A stretch of DNA of 64,000 nucleotides. Source: Sclerurus mexicanus. Its lineage: Eukaryota; Chordata; Aves; Passeriformes; Furnariidae. The DNA is taken from assembly GCA_013396755.1 (NCBI GenBank), contig VWZF01006905.1:423667-487666 (forward strand), in the 5' to 3' direction. Of this stretch, positions 48,110 to 60,642 are shown in pieces (within the stretch, counting starts at the first letter, position 1; every line of letters starts with the position of its first letter). Below the pieces are notes generated by a model. It worked only from the letters and a program-made list of their open reading frames with translations. It had not been told where the DNA came from and ran no database searches. A program made the position numbers and the translations under genes.

Positions 48110-51100
48110 AAAATAGGAATCTCATATCGCTTTAATTAAAATAAATGTGATGAATAAATAAATTGCCTAACCAGCTTAAATGTATTGTGCTCAAAATTCT
48201 CTGTCATGATCAGGTGTCCTAGCACTGAATTTAATGACTGTTCACATGGTGATACATCTTGTATATCAATATGATTAGCTAGATGGAAATTAAAAATATG
48301 CTATGTGACAGTTACAAACACCAAAACAGTTCTAAGTACAAATTCAGAGCATCTTTTGCCATGCGAAGTGTTAACAGTGCATTTTTGCTTACAGGAAATT
48401 CAGAACACGGTTTCAGGGAGGGAAGGGAAGGAACTTCACAAACTGCCCCCATGATAGGCACTATGTGTCAGAGTCGGGCACCAATGAAAAAGTAACCAAG
48501 ATAGTTCTCTGCAAATAGCTGCAAATATAAGTCAGAAGAAGAGTTTATAGTGGTTGTGCTAGAGAACAGACACAAAATACTGATGTTCCAGTTGTTTTTA
48601 TCCATCCTGGAATCATAGAATTCATACAATATTGGGGGAAAGAAGTAATGGTATAGAAGAGGTATGTTAGGAGTCAAATGAAAAACTGAGTATACCTGCA
48701 TATACTGCTCCTGATACTAACCTGCAGTTGGGTGCTGCCTACAGCAGCCCCCATCATGAGGAGATGGGCCCACAGCCCCCTCTGCCCCTTCTCCCTCCCT
48801 TACCTGGCACAAGGGGGCATTTTGGCACATCGCAGGCACTTGGCATGTCCCTGTCCCCCAAGGGAGCAAAAAGCAAGTGGCTCCTGGTCGCTGCCCTCCA
48901 CTCCAGTAGGAAGCATAACCCAGTGCTTGCAGGGACAAGACAGGAAAAGTACGACAACACAAGACCTGTGGCTAAGGGTAGCAGCCCCAACGCAAGCCAA
49001 AGCCAGAGCGTCACTCCCTCATTGGTTAAGAACCCAATGGGATAGAGCTCTGGAGTACGTAAGATAGTTCATAGTTTTACAGCAGTCAGATTCATCTACT
49101 TTGTTTTTTTACTTTTGGAAAAACAAAATGCAGGGTTATAATTGACTATAGGACTTGACATTACTTAAATGTGTCACCAGCGACCCTCCCACTGGCCCAG
49201 CAGCATGGATTGTCATTCGTTTGTGAGGCATGTTACCTCACTGAAGCAAAATGAGACATCAGGGTTTTTTTTTATTAATCTGTTATAAGGATTTTATTGC
49301 ATTTGAATCATCATACTCTGTAGTCATAACTAAGTAAAATTAAGCATAAATAGCTTAAGTGACTCATAGGAATTAGAAATTAAATAGGCCTACAGGAGTA
49401 AGTCTATCCTCCTGTCATTATATTATGCCATCTACAGTATATTTTCTGGTGTTTTGACTTGTTCAGTTTTAAAAGTCTCAGAAATGAGGCTTTCATTATT
49501 TTTCTGTTACAATTGCTGCCTGACCTAATAGACCTTACACTTAGCTAAGTTTTTTTATACTTAGCTTCATTTCAATTGGGTGTTCTTCATTCACTGTAAG
49601 GACTATACCTGCCTTTCTGCATCCTTAATCATTACACCCTTCCACTTCTTTTACCAGTTTCAAACACGTGCTCTGCCTTCTCCCATGTTGGTGCTTTAGC
49701 TCTTTGAGTAAGATTCAGCATTCTTCAGTAAGGTCTGAAGAGCAATGTCCATCATGTCTAAAACCTGCAGCTGTTGCTACTGGACACCAGAGTCCCAGCA
49801 CAGTGGGAAGGACCTGAGCACAAAGCTGGGGGTCAGCTATCCAGTGTCTCTTGGACCACTCACAGGTATGCATACTGGCTTCATACTATTGCTTCCTACC
49901 ATAGTTGTAACCAAGAAAAAAAAGTATTTCAGTAAGAAAATAAGTGGATTGTCCTTTGCAAGATCATCCACACTCCTTGCAAAATGGTTTTCTTATGACA
50001 GTGAATTAAATTGTGCAAGAGATAATTTTCAAACATTTCAGTGTAACTATGCCAGGAAAGGGGCAGCACTGCAGTGAGAGAAACAAGCAATAAGAGACTA
50101 CAAGATGCTGCTGAATCAGCACCTTCCTTCATGTTATTTCTTGCAAATGACTAATTTCCTGGTCTAAAATAATTTTTCAGACTCCGATAGCTGTAAAATC
50201 ACATCATCTTATGCTACCAGTTTACAAAAGTAGAGCTCATACCTCTGAGCCTGGCCCACATGACCCGACACACTGGCTTACCCTCTCAGTCTGCATTGCC
50301 TTTGTACAAGAAAATGGAACCAGTGGGAGTCAAAGACTACACATGCAGCTATCTACTCTTTGTGAAGATCAAAAGCCATAGTTTAGAGCTACTTGCATAT
50401 ACAAAAGAGGATTTTTGCAAAATCTGTACACAACTCCATCAACATGCAACACAGCAAGACCAAACAGCCAAGCACTAGAGGTGTCAGCACAAGCACTATC
50501 ACAGTGAGCCACACTCTGGGGACTTATGCCAGAAACTCACAACTTTTAAGTCCAGTCATGACCAGGAATAACATGGATTACACTCAGTTAAAACCAATGG
50601 GCCTTCCTTCGTTAGTTCCAATTGTCATCAGCGAACTCTGCCTTCCAACACCTTTCCATAAATCTGTATTTAAATAAATGCAGGTCTTCTATAATAAAGT
50701 ACGCTGATCTAGTGAGAATCTCAACTCTATATGTTAGGGATGAGGAAAAGAAAATGAAATGTTTTGGAGAATATTGTATTGAATATCACAACACAATCAA
50801 TGACATGTGGCCAGAGAAATAGTAACATTGTGCAAATACTATTTTAATAATCTCAGCACTGAACTTGTCTTTAGAGTGCTGGGGCTTGCAGAACAATTAG
50901 TCAAATTATTGGACTGATTTAGGAACCAGGAAAATGTTTGGAGCAAAACGCTTCCCCTTCTACAGGACAGTTTTCAAACATGTGCCAAGCGAAAAAGCAT
51001 CAGGGTTCAAGTGGACACTTCACTGTACAGCTGAATTTTTTACTATAAAGCAGTAGCTTGCAGGACTGGTATTTCAAAGATAGAACATACATTTTTCTCG

Positions 51101-52079
51101 ACAGTGACATTTGTTCATAGGCTAAGAGGTGGTTTTGAAAATGAAGGGTGTTGGAGTTACTCTACTAGCTTTCACGTCCTCCCCACTACAGACTTTACAA
51201 CAGCTGCTTACACAAGGCTGGTTAATGTATCTTAAAACACGTAGATGTTCTTCTGTGGATTTTCAGGAGTGTTTTACATGTGTAAGAAGTGATTCCATGG
51301 TTATGAATATCCGGGTCCATAAACACAATCTGCCTTTGAATCAGCTGCAGAGCAGAACAATAGAGCCTTGCTGGCCTGTAGCTTTAGGGGTGAACCAGTG
51401 CCCACCTTTTGGGTGTGAACTGTTGGTTTTTGTTTGGACATTGTAATCAATGCCTGTAAGGAGATGTGGAAAACCTATGGAATCAAAGGCTAACACACTG
51501 GATCAACCCAGAGGCAATTATTTAGTTATTTCAGCTTTTTCTTTTCAAGGAGCAAACCTCATGGAAAGCTTTCTCCAGCATTAAGGTGAGCTTTCCCACA
51601 GATTGTTTCATTCACAAAGATTTCTCTCTTTTCTAGAGAAGAGAAACTTAATTTTTGCAAGATGTATTTAAGTCCCCATTCTCAGCACATATTACCTGTT
51701 TCAAGTAAAACTTAATATTTTGCAGTGGAGCACACAGTTCAAATAAAATAAATTCTGGTAGATATAATTTGTGTTAAGAAATTATCTTGAAGGCAAATAA
51801 ATTACATTTATCTTTGTCAATCTGCAAAGTGATTTTGTTTTTACATGTAATGAAAAGAGGAGCCAATGCAAATAGAATGGCAGGAACACACATGTATTTG
51901 CAGCCACTCCTAAAATTTTTTAACAAATGGGAAGGTTTCATTAACTTTTAATAAGACCTTGCTTTCCTCATTAATTTTTTCCCCCAAATACTTGCTCCAA
52001 GCGAACACATTGCCACCTTCAGCTATCACTATGGAAGCTCACAAACAAGCTACAAGGGTTTTTGTGTGCACAGTTATGG
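48110..52079. other. Non-coding stretch with a GC-rich patch
   Basis: The patch at 48720-49050 is GC-rich and has overlapping open frames on both strands in several registers (up to 111 codons), the usual by-product of fewer stops. No known protein or repeat is recognised. A perfect palindrome ACTTAGCTAAGT sits at 49539-49550. Frames of 105-110 codons near 49745-50077 and 51129-51446 resemble nothing known. Confidence 0.6.
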
Positions 52080-52340
52080 TCCATCATTATTAAATGTCTC
52101 TTGTTGGACAGAATAGGTGCTTCATCACAAACAGCCATTCATCAGCGCTTGCCAAGCCGGCTCACATCTGACCTCTGCAGCAATAATGCCGCATCAAGTA
52201 GGCCAACTACCCAGTTTAGCAGCAGAGCAGGGAGCAAGAGCCAGCCTCAAGATTAAGTGCACTGTTTCAGGTTTCCATTCCCAGGAGCTAGGCGGGCTCA
52301 TGTTGTATTGATTGTGAAAGTTTACCGGTAAGTATCACAA
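52080..52340 (+). promoter_or_regulatory. Candidate conserved block with exon-like core
   Basis: This repeat-free stretch has more CpG than its flanks (for example CCAAGCCGGCTC, GCTAGGCGGGCTC) and mixed, non-simple text. Inside it, CTGTTTCAG ending at 52270 and CCGGTAAGTATC (GT at 52328-52329) frame a 57-bp segment. One of its three frames (starting at the second base) is open. The donor is strong and the acceptor is moderate. It may be an enhancer, a non-coding RNA exon or chance. Confidence 0.2.
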
Positions 52341-52914
52341 ACAACAATAGCCAGGTCAATGATCGGTGATGCCTGAATAGGAATCCCCCCGGACAGCATT
52401 GCGCTGCGGGCCCAGGAATCGCAATCATGATGGCTGAGTGCGGGTTGAATAAGGTTTATGGGGAAGGGAAGAGAAGAGTGAGAACCCGCAGCATGAAATG
52501 ACATTTAAGCAAGTTACACATGGGACCAGAATGAGAGACAATAACGCAATTATGTTTTCCTGAGTTTTCAACTGCAGCAAAACCCTGTCATCTCTCAATG
52601 TTTGTGTTCAGCCAGCCCGATGCTCACTGCACTATACAGCTTCAGGTGCTCAGGAGCAGAAGAATACACAAATGCAGGTATTAATGAGTCTATACTATAG
52701 ATAGAACAAAGCAAAAATTATTTCCAATCATCTGTCTCTTCTACCAGCCACACAGGTTTGGTACCAGGATCTGAAGAAGAATCTGTAAAATCTCTGAGTT
52801 TCTTTTGGAGACAGAAAACCCCACAGACTGCTCAAAACCTGACCAGACCTGTGAAATACTTGTTCTAATGCTATGATTAAATGAAAGCCTGTATTTAAAT
52901 CACACTGTGACTTA
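52341..52914. other. Non-coding stretch, no gene recognised
   Basis: CpG-containing text continues to about 52500 and then returns to ordinary AT-rich background. No exon or repeat is recognised before the CR1 tail. Confidence 0.6.
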
Positions 52915-52985
52915 AATGAGAGGACCAAGGAGAGTTGGACCTGATGATCCTTATGAGTCCCTTCCAACTCACGATATTCTATGGT
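52915..52985 (+). mobile_element. CR1 LINE 3' tail, heavily 5'-truncated
   Basis: The stretch containing GTTGGACCTGATGATCCTTA, then GTCCCTTCCAACTC, then ATATTCTATGGTTCTA is the conserved 3' end of bird CR1 elements, including the terminal ATTCTATG-type octamer. Only about 70 bp remain, which is usual for CR1 because reverse transcription starts at the 3' end and often aborts. It is in + orientation and carries no coding sequence. Confidence 0.85.
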
Positions 52986-55900
52986 TCTACAGTTATGTCA
53001 AAATTAACATCCCGACTCATTAGCCATCCTCCAATATGGAACCATATCCCATAGGTATACTGAAAATCTATTTCTGAGTTTTTGCCGTGTATTATATTTA
53101 ATGTCTACCTAAAAGTTCATACTTAAAAGTATGGAAGTTATACCAAGATCTTATTTGACACCAATATTAATGAAACATTTTAGAAGCTTTTTTTGTTTTT
53201 CTTTAAAAGGTAAAAGTAGGTACTTCAATAACATACAGGGTAAGAACATCCCTGATAGCTCAATATATTCTGAGATAATGTAAGGATTTGGTTACAAGCT
53301 TGCCAATTAATTATGTTATTTGACACTTGGGACCAGTTGAAGTGTGGCTGATATGATTAAACACTATTTTTATGTGCTCTGTGGAAACATTTATACTGAA
53401 GGATTTATAATTATTTCAGTTTAAAACTGATTGTTACATAAATTTGGTAACAAGAAAAAAAGCAAAAATGTGAAAATAATTGTAAGGGTTTAGATGACAA
53501 AAAATGCCACAACAGGCAGCCCATCTCATCTACATCCTTGCAATTAATAGGAAAGAGTTAGGAAAGAAGTCTCACTCCATAATCAGCAAAACATTGTTTC
53601 AGCTCTATTGGTAAAAATGCTTAGCAAGCACGTTATAACCCACAGGTTTTCATTAAGAAAGTGCACAGCTCCTGTAGTTTATGAATAACACAGATCCTGC
53701 AGCTATAACAGGAGAATAACATAACAGACTGGAAAAAAACCTCACAGAAACGTTTTGTTTTGTTTTCAAGTACCACTGGATACAGCTTTTTCTTCACAAG
53801 TAACCCCTCAAACCCGTGCTGTAGCAGCAGCGGAGGGCTGTGCGTGTCAAACTGTTCTTTGCGCTATCTTCCCACATACCTAACAGTCAAAGTTTTTGGG
53901 TGGGCTTGTCCTTCACTAAGCAAGATCATGCAACTCCATCACTAGTGTTGCCCAAAGGCAGTAGGATGCTGGAGAGTAGAACTGTTACTGTCTCATCATT
54001 TTTACAGCTTATAGATAACAACCATAGAGCTCCTTCCTCTAAGCTGAGTGTTGTTACCTGACAACAAATTTTTCATTACAAAATTTTTTAATTACAAATT
54101 TTAATTACAGAAGTAATTAAATAAAAAGAATAATTTGCGTCTGGCTGTAGCAGCTAACTAGCATTGACAGGGTTTGCATGTGTCAGCGCCAAAGCAACAC
54201 TTGGTGCCACTGAACTACAGGCAGAATGTAAAAGCTGGTTGAGGGGAAAAGACAATAACAAATAAAAAGGATTCTTGCATTTTAACCGCTCAGGATAAAA
54301 TAAAGTCTCTTTGTCATAGTCAGTTTATCACATTAAGCCTGAACTAATATTTTCTAATCATAGTGACCTCATCCTGCCAGAATGTACCAGCCCCTAATCC
54401 TTGCTGTAATGTTTTCTCGTTAGCTGCTCAGCATTGGCCACACTAGTTGCAGCAGCTAAGCACTGCCTCAGGCACCACTGGAATTAATTACCAGAAGAAA
54501 CACTGCTGTTTTGAATTGTCATCTTGAATTTATCACTTGCCACTTAATGTAACTCATCTGACCTAATACCTCCTCCATGTCACTGGCGGCTTTGGCACTG
54601 GCCCGTGGTGGACAGTGTGGGATGCTCCAGGTCTCCACCCGCCCGGGCAGCCCAGCAGGCAGCTGCTCCCGGCCTGGCTAAAATCCTGCCCCGCAGGCAG
54701 AGCAAGCTAACGATGCCCCCAGCAAATTGCAGATTACCCATACCTCATGCTGCATCTGAACCCAAGGAAGACTCACTGGGAGCTGGGGCTGTTCCACCTA
54801 ACAGGCGCTGCTTGGAGACAGCAATCTCATTTGCCTGGATAGGGAGACACCACCCATTTGCTTCACTCATGGTATATTGAAAAAAAAAATAATGAAAGTG
54901 GCTATTCACATACAGATGAATAAGTGGCTGCAGGAGACCTCACAGAAACAGACCGGTGGCATTTTCTCACAAATCGTGAAGAAATTGCTCATTAAAACAG
55001 AATGCAAGCCAGTAATATAATACAGGTAGGAACTGCCTCTACATCCCTCCCCCCACGTATATTTTCCATTTGTGTCAAGATGAAGGATCATCCTAGAGTT
55101 TGTATCTTTAAAAGTCCATAATAAATGCATTCTTTTGCTTAAGGCAAAAACATTTATCCAGTATAAAATACAAGTTTTGCTATGCACGCACTCTCATCCC
55201 CAAGCCTAAATTTTACCTCTGAAGAACTTATAACTGCAATTGACTCATTTCACATTTTTCTGACAAAAACTAAAGAAATAGCCAGAGAACCTACATTTCT
55301 GCTCAAAACTGTGTATTTGCAAACTCCATTGAAATGCTTACCTCCATAAGAAATGTAATTTTACTGTTGCTGAAAATAGGGATGACTCAGTGTAATAAGC
55401 CAAAAATATCCTACAGATAACATAAATATTAAAAAATTGCCTTTTAGTAGGCTTCTAACAATAAAAATTCTGAACACGTTTCTTAGGCAAAAAGATTTCC
55501 TCTTGTTACCACACTCATATACTCATCACAGTAAACTTAGAGAGATGTATAATGTGATATAAACATTAATAGTTCCACAATTGTGTTTTAGAAAGACTAT
55601 TTATAGAGAAAATACAAAATGCCTCCCAAAAGTGTACTTAGACGTAAGCCACCATAATCTTCTTGCTCATGCAGCACGAAATCTAATACACCAGCTCAAT
55701 AAACCTGTAGGAAACAAAGGTTTTATGTAGCATTAAGAGTCACAATATTAAAATACCACATATTACATTCAACTACTCTTACAACACTCGTTTTAAGAGC
55801 AGAGAAAATTAAGTGCCAGTTTGAGAATAATAATATCATAACATGCAGAAAGAGGCTAGAGAAGTACAGAACTAAAGAGGACCCCTCATGATATCTTTGA

Positions 55901-58379
55901 TGCTTCGGTCAAGTCCAAACATTTGATAGTATTGACATTTTCTGTTATCATCTGAAAATACTGTCCCAACAAAGTAGTATTCCCAACAACGTGCTGAAAA
56001 AACGTAAATTCTCATCAGCTGACTTGATGATGTTATTTCAAAACGTGTACTTTACCTTTTTTAAATTAAGAACAATAAAGTAGTCATTATCATTGGTATG
56101 TTAGTCAAAATCCGGGTTTAAGTATAGATGCATGAAAAAATGCATATATGGGTTTGTGAGATTGCATTAAAATAGGGTATCAAGATCAATGACCTTGGGG
56201 TGGAATAATCTAAACAACTGATAAGAATACTCCTGATTTAGTAATAGTGTCTTTGTGAAAAAAAAAAATATTATTTTATGAAGGTTTTTAAGTATTTATC
56301 ATCTTACCTGGTAATTACTCCTCAGATTTTTTTAAGCATAGGTGATGTTTGCAGGATTCAACTCCTGGATAAAGATAAGAACAAGAACTGGGAATCTCAG
56401 TTTCCCATTCCCAGAATCCAAAGTCTCTGCTTCACTTTCAGCTAGCAGTGAAAGATATAATCTGTTAACAATTTTTTGTTATTTTTCATACCACAAGAAG
56501 CCTAATGTGGCTCTCACATAAGTTCATGATGGATACTGGGTTGGGTAGGTTTGAGGAAAGAAGTTGGATGAAGAAGAAAAGAATGTTTTCCGGCCAGTGA
56601 TACTTTGCAAATGCTTGCTGGATGGACAGAACTTTAGAAAGTTTTGGTGAAATGGGTTAAGAGACAGTGATCAAGATGCTTTTATCATGTAATTCACACT
56701 TGTATATACTGCTTATATATTTATCTAGTTATAACAGCTTCTTCCATCCATACAAGTAAGTGAAAAGCGATCTTGTTTGTAACAACTCATAGGAAGACTA
56801 TAAATCCCTTTAAGAGAATGAAATAAACACGTTGGTTTTGTTTTTAGATAGCATACCAAATTGTGACTCTAAACGAAACTTAGATAAACACATCATTGAA
56901 TAATACAGGCTGCACAGTGAGAGTATAAATATTCCGAGCTTGTATTTGTATCACACATTGAAAAGATTACCTTAGGTGTGCATGTGTGGAACGTGTTTAT
57001 TTCATCCTATTATTTAATTATAAAAATCCATATTATAAACTGGAGTAAGTACCAGCTGGCATAAAAAGATTCCTTGCAAGAGGAAAGTATATCTAAAAGC
57101 AAATTGTGTATATTTGTTAGTGGGAGACTGAGTTTATGCAAGCAATTGTCATGCAAGCAGAGTTGCGAGTAATAATGTGGCCTTTAATGACGGAATGATG
57201 GACCTGCCAAATACTAGCTCCTGCCATAGACTGCTTGTATTTCCCTGCACAAAGATGCCCATCTGGGAGTTATTAACATATCCTCGTCAATTCAGAACCT
57301 ACTTTAACATAATCCATATTTGCTGGAGAAAGTCCAACATCAGACAGAACAGTGGACACGTGATCCGATGACACATTTCAAGCAGCACAGATAAAGCATG
57401 CTTGGGCAGCTAAGCAATTCAGAAATGCAAATAGCAAAAACATTTTTCTTCCTAGATAAGAAGGACAAATCCCTTTTGGCATAACATCTTATACACTTTT
57501 AATACTGAATGGAAACAACACAGGTAGGAAAGGGACAGATCGGTGCTTTTTCATTTCATTCCAAGTATGCTGACACACTGAGTCTTGCACTGAAGCTGCT
57601 GTTTTTGATGCCCAACGAATTTTCTGCTGCAGGGGGGCAGCGAGAGAGAATACAGATTCTCTTATGCCAGAAGTGTCTCATGCCTGTTTATATGACGCTT
57701 ACAAAAGTGAGCACTGTTTATTTAAAGGGACCCAAACTCAGGATCAAGGAAACCCTTCGTTAGAAAATTAGTTGGTCCTACAGGACAGTCTACTCTTGGA
57801 AGCTTGCTTTTTCACAGAATTAGGTTTTCATTGTTTTTATAATTTTGGGTGGTTCATAAAGTTCTCTGAAGTTTGGAATTTTAAGTGCACACAGGTACTT
57901 CTGAAGCCCCACTACACTATGAGCAAGAATCCTTGAAATGTGCATGCAGATGAGATACTGTAAGAGCGCCAGCACTCACAGAGGGCTTGGCACAGCACTC
58001 AAATGTACAGTATTTCAGCATGTTGACAGGTAAAAAATAAGCCCCTTTTTATACTCTAAACTTAATGGAATGTGATGTTTACTGACTTCAGTTTCTGACT
58101 GGATAAAATCCCAGAAACCTTTTTTTCCCTCCTTTTTCATCCAGTCTTACTCAATTTTGTCATTTTTGGTGTTCAAACTGATATTACTTATGACCTTTGA
58201 AGACCTTCAGGGAGATGCCACTTTTCCCATCACCCAGCCATTATGGATTGATTCCAACACATGTTTGTACGGTACAAAAGGATAGCGTAAACAATAGCTT
58301 CCCATTAAACTTCAGTTAAACATTAGGACTGCTGTCTAAAGATCATAGTTAAAGATAACTGAAGTGTTACTGTATTCCT
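52986..58379. other. AT-rich non-coding stretch, no gene recognised
   Basis: A GC-rich patch at 54590-54850 holds an open frame of 91 codons with no family resemblance. Near 54060-54120 short AATTACAAATT-type words repeat irregularly. Elsewhere the DNA is AT-rich background without recognisable elements. Confidence 0.6.
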
Positions 58380-58800
58380 TTGTGTAGCTCAGTCATGACC
58401 CTAATTAATGTGTCTATTTTAGACATGTATTTCTTTAAGTAATGGGTGGTTTGTTTGGACAATTAGGCAGAGTTGACAAGGAAATTTTCCATCAAACTGG
58501 GTCATAAAAAGTACATTATTCAGCATTATTATGAGTAAAACACTATTTATTACCTGAACTTTACAATACACCATTATCAATCATTACCTGTCATTAAGGT
58601 ATGTTAACACGAGATCAAAGAGACAAAGCCAACTTAAACAAACAGAGGTGCAGAGAAGGCTTTTAGACTTGCTTATTTAAATCGAAACAAGTGTAGCTGT
58701 GTCCATCGATTAGCTAGAATTCCCTTTCAACAGAAGATGCAAATCAGCTAATCACTGCAATCTCAGAGCAGCCCTTATTCCTTGACACGAACCACAGCTG
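58380..58800. promoter_or_regulatory. Candidate conserved regulatory block (octamer, TAAT sites)
   Basis: A perfect octamer ATGCAAAT lies at 58737-58744, followed directly by CAGCTAATCA. Upstream are CCTAATTAATG, GACAATTAGGC, CATTATCAATCATTACCTG and ATCGATTAGC. The block has no repeats or simple sequence. Octamer plus homeodomain words are typical of developmental enhancers. Conservation is not demonstrated here. Confidence 0.2.
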
Positions 58801-59902
58801 TGCTCTTTCCAAAAAAGGTTAGATGCACCCACAAAAATAGGGGGAAAGACCATAGGGTGTGCATAAACCAAGTTTTTAGCTACCAGTTTTCACAGCAACA
58901 TCACCCCAGTGGTTGAGTTACAGAACAAGATTCCCTTTGTCCTAAGTGCCACGTCATACTCTCAAACACAAGCACTCAGGTACACAAATACGGAAAGGTC
59001 TGCAGAGAGGTCTCTCATCATCCTCTGTGCCACCAACCTCAATAGCCATCTTGAAAATCAGGAAATGATCCCCGAGAGTGCAACCCTTTGGCAGCACTGA
59101 ATAATACTGTTTTATGAGCAACATTACAGTCAAACAGTTGCAACATTTCCTTGGAACTTCCACAAGATGTAGACTGTTGGGCAAGTTTTTCACTCCAAAG
59201 ATTTTAGATGTGTGAATTTTTTTTCCAACTATGCTATTTAACAGTTTTGCTGCAGTCTGCAATTTTATTCTGCCCTGCAAAATTCAATCAATGTTCTAGA
59301 GAGCTAAGGACAAAACTAGAGGTCTCAAACTATCTCTGATCAACCCTGTGCCAAATCTGACTAAAATTTCTGAATCATTTGGATTCCTTGTTTCTTGGTG
59401 CACAGTTAATAATCTCTTTTCTTGTCCAGATAGAATTATAAGTTACAGACACACATCAATTCTCACTTCCATGGAAATGTTTCCTTCAAAAAGAAGTTCT
59501 ATATCAAATGGTCATCACTTAGCTGTGTTGGTAGAGGGGTGTAGATTGTTGTTTTCAGGGATTAATGTGGTTTTTTAATAAATCATGGTTATTAATGAAG
59601 TATTAGCTCAGAGTCACCACAGAGATTTAATCCTAACACTGCTCAAGGCTCTTTCACTTTTCAGTTCTGAATCATACAAACTGTTTATTACTGCTTAGAG
59701 AGCAACCTCTCAAATATGAGAGCTTCACAAGATAATAGCTGCCCAACTTTCTTTCACAGCTAGCTGAGAGGTACCACTCCTGTGATGTACACATTTCCAC
59801 TAAACACCTCATGGTACAAAGAAAAAGATCACACAACCCTCTGAAAGAGAATGGAGCACCGCACTCAGTCTGCTTTACTTGTGCATAATGGAAGGTGTTA
59901 TA
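58801..59902. other. Non-coding stretch, no gene recognised
   Basis: The longest open frame is 108 codons on the minus strand (58954-59280), with no recognisable domain and overlapped by a + strand frame. No repeat is recognised up to the CR1 copy. Confidence 0.6.
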
Positions 59903-60152
59903 GCACCATTTGGGTTGGGCCTTTAAGATCATCAGGTCCAACAAATAACCCAGCACTGTCAAGTCCACCACTAAGCTGTGCACCTAAGTGCCACATCTAT
60001 ACCTCATATAAACATCTCAAGGCACAGAGACTCCACCACTTCCCTATGCAGCCTTTTCCCAAGCTTGACAACCCTTTCAGTTAAGAAATTTTCCCATCTA
60101 AACCTCCCCGGCACAATCTGAGGCCATTTCCTCCTGTCAATATTTGTTGGCT
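59903..60152 (-). mobile_element. CR1 LINE 3' fragment, minus strand
   Basis: Read on the minus strand this is about 250 bp of CR1 3' region. The + strand shows the complements in order: TTTGGGTTGGGCCTTTAAGA, TCATCAGGTCCAAC, AAGTCCACCACTAAGC, CTCCACCACTTCCCTATGCA, TTGACAACCCTTTCAGT and GAGGCCATTTCCTCCTGTC. All are standard CR1 words. The 3' end is at the low-coordinate side and the element is 5'-truncated near 60152. The terminal octamer is not clear. There are no long frames, so it is inactive. Confidence 0.85.
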
Positions 60153-60642
60153 ACTCATTATTTAAAAAAAGTAAGGATAGACATTCTAGCTTTGTAATGG
60201 TATTTGACTAATTAGGACTTAAAGTGACACAAAACTCTTAAAAATGTGGAAATTATGCTGCATAATGTTAGTGTTCAATATATAGAAGTGCTAAAAACAT
60301 TGCTATAAAGCCAGTATGCATTATACACAACTAGGGCTACTCTGAATATGGCTACTGTATTTTGAAATACAGGACCTGTCTAGTAATTTTTGAACCATTC
60401 AACAGCTACTGAAATAGAAGTACCTTTAAAGTATAAAACATTATATATTTGATGTTATACAGTCAATAATGCACACACATTGACAGAAATGAGACACTAT
60501 ATAAACTCAAATCTGGAACAAGACAAAATGTAATTATTTCAGAAATATCTACAATTCTTTTTTTACCCCAGTACAATGGGGTTAAATACTCTTGTGAATC
60601 ATGTTTGGGGATCTTTAACGACTTCAGTGGTCCAGACCACTG
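60153..60642. other. AT-rich spacer between two CR1 copies
   Basis: About 490 bp of AT-rich sequence lie between two CR1 insertions of opposite orientation. I see no repeat or gene in it. The frame on the minus strand at 60463-60903 runs into the neighbouring CR1 antisense and is not meaningful. Confidence 0.65.

Noticed and set aside
48609..48640. GGAATCATAGAATTCATAC, like the complement of a CR1 octamer tail
   Set aside because: No CR1 3' body follows on the expected side; the similarity is limited to a few A/T-rich words.
50299..50314. CTTTGTACAAGAAA, identical to part of a recombination-cloning attB site
   Set aside because: Only 14 bases match and the flanks are ordinary genomic sequence, so vector origin is not supported.
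59898..59909. TAGCACCATTTG, the start of the miR-29 mature sequence
   Set aside because: It lies at the edge of a CR1 copy, the match stops after 12 bases and there is no precursor fold.
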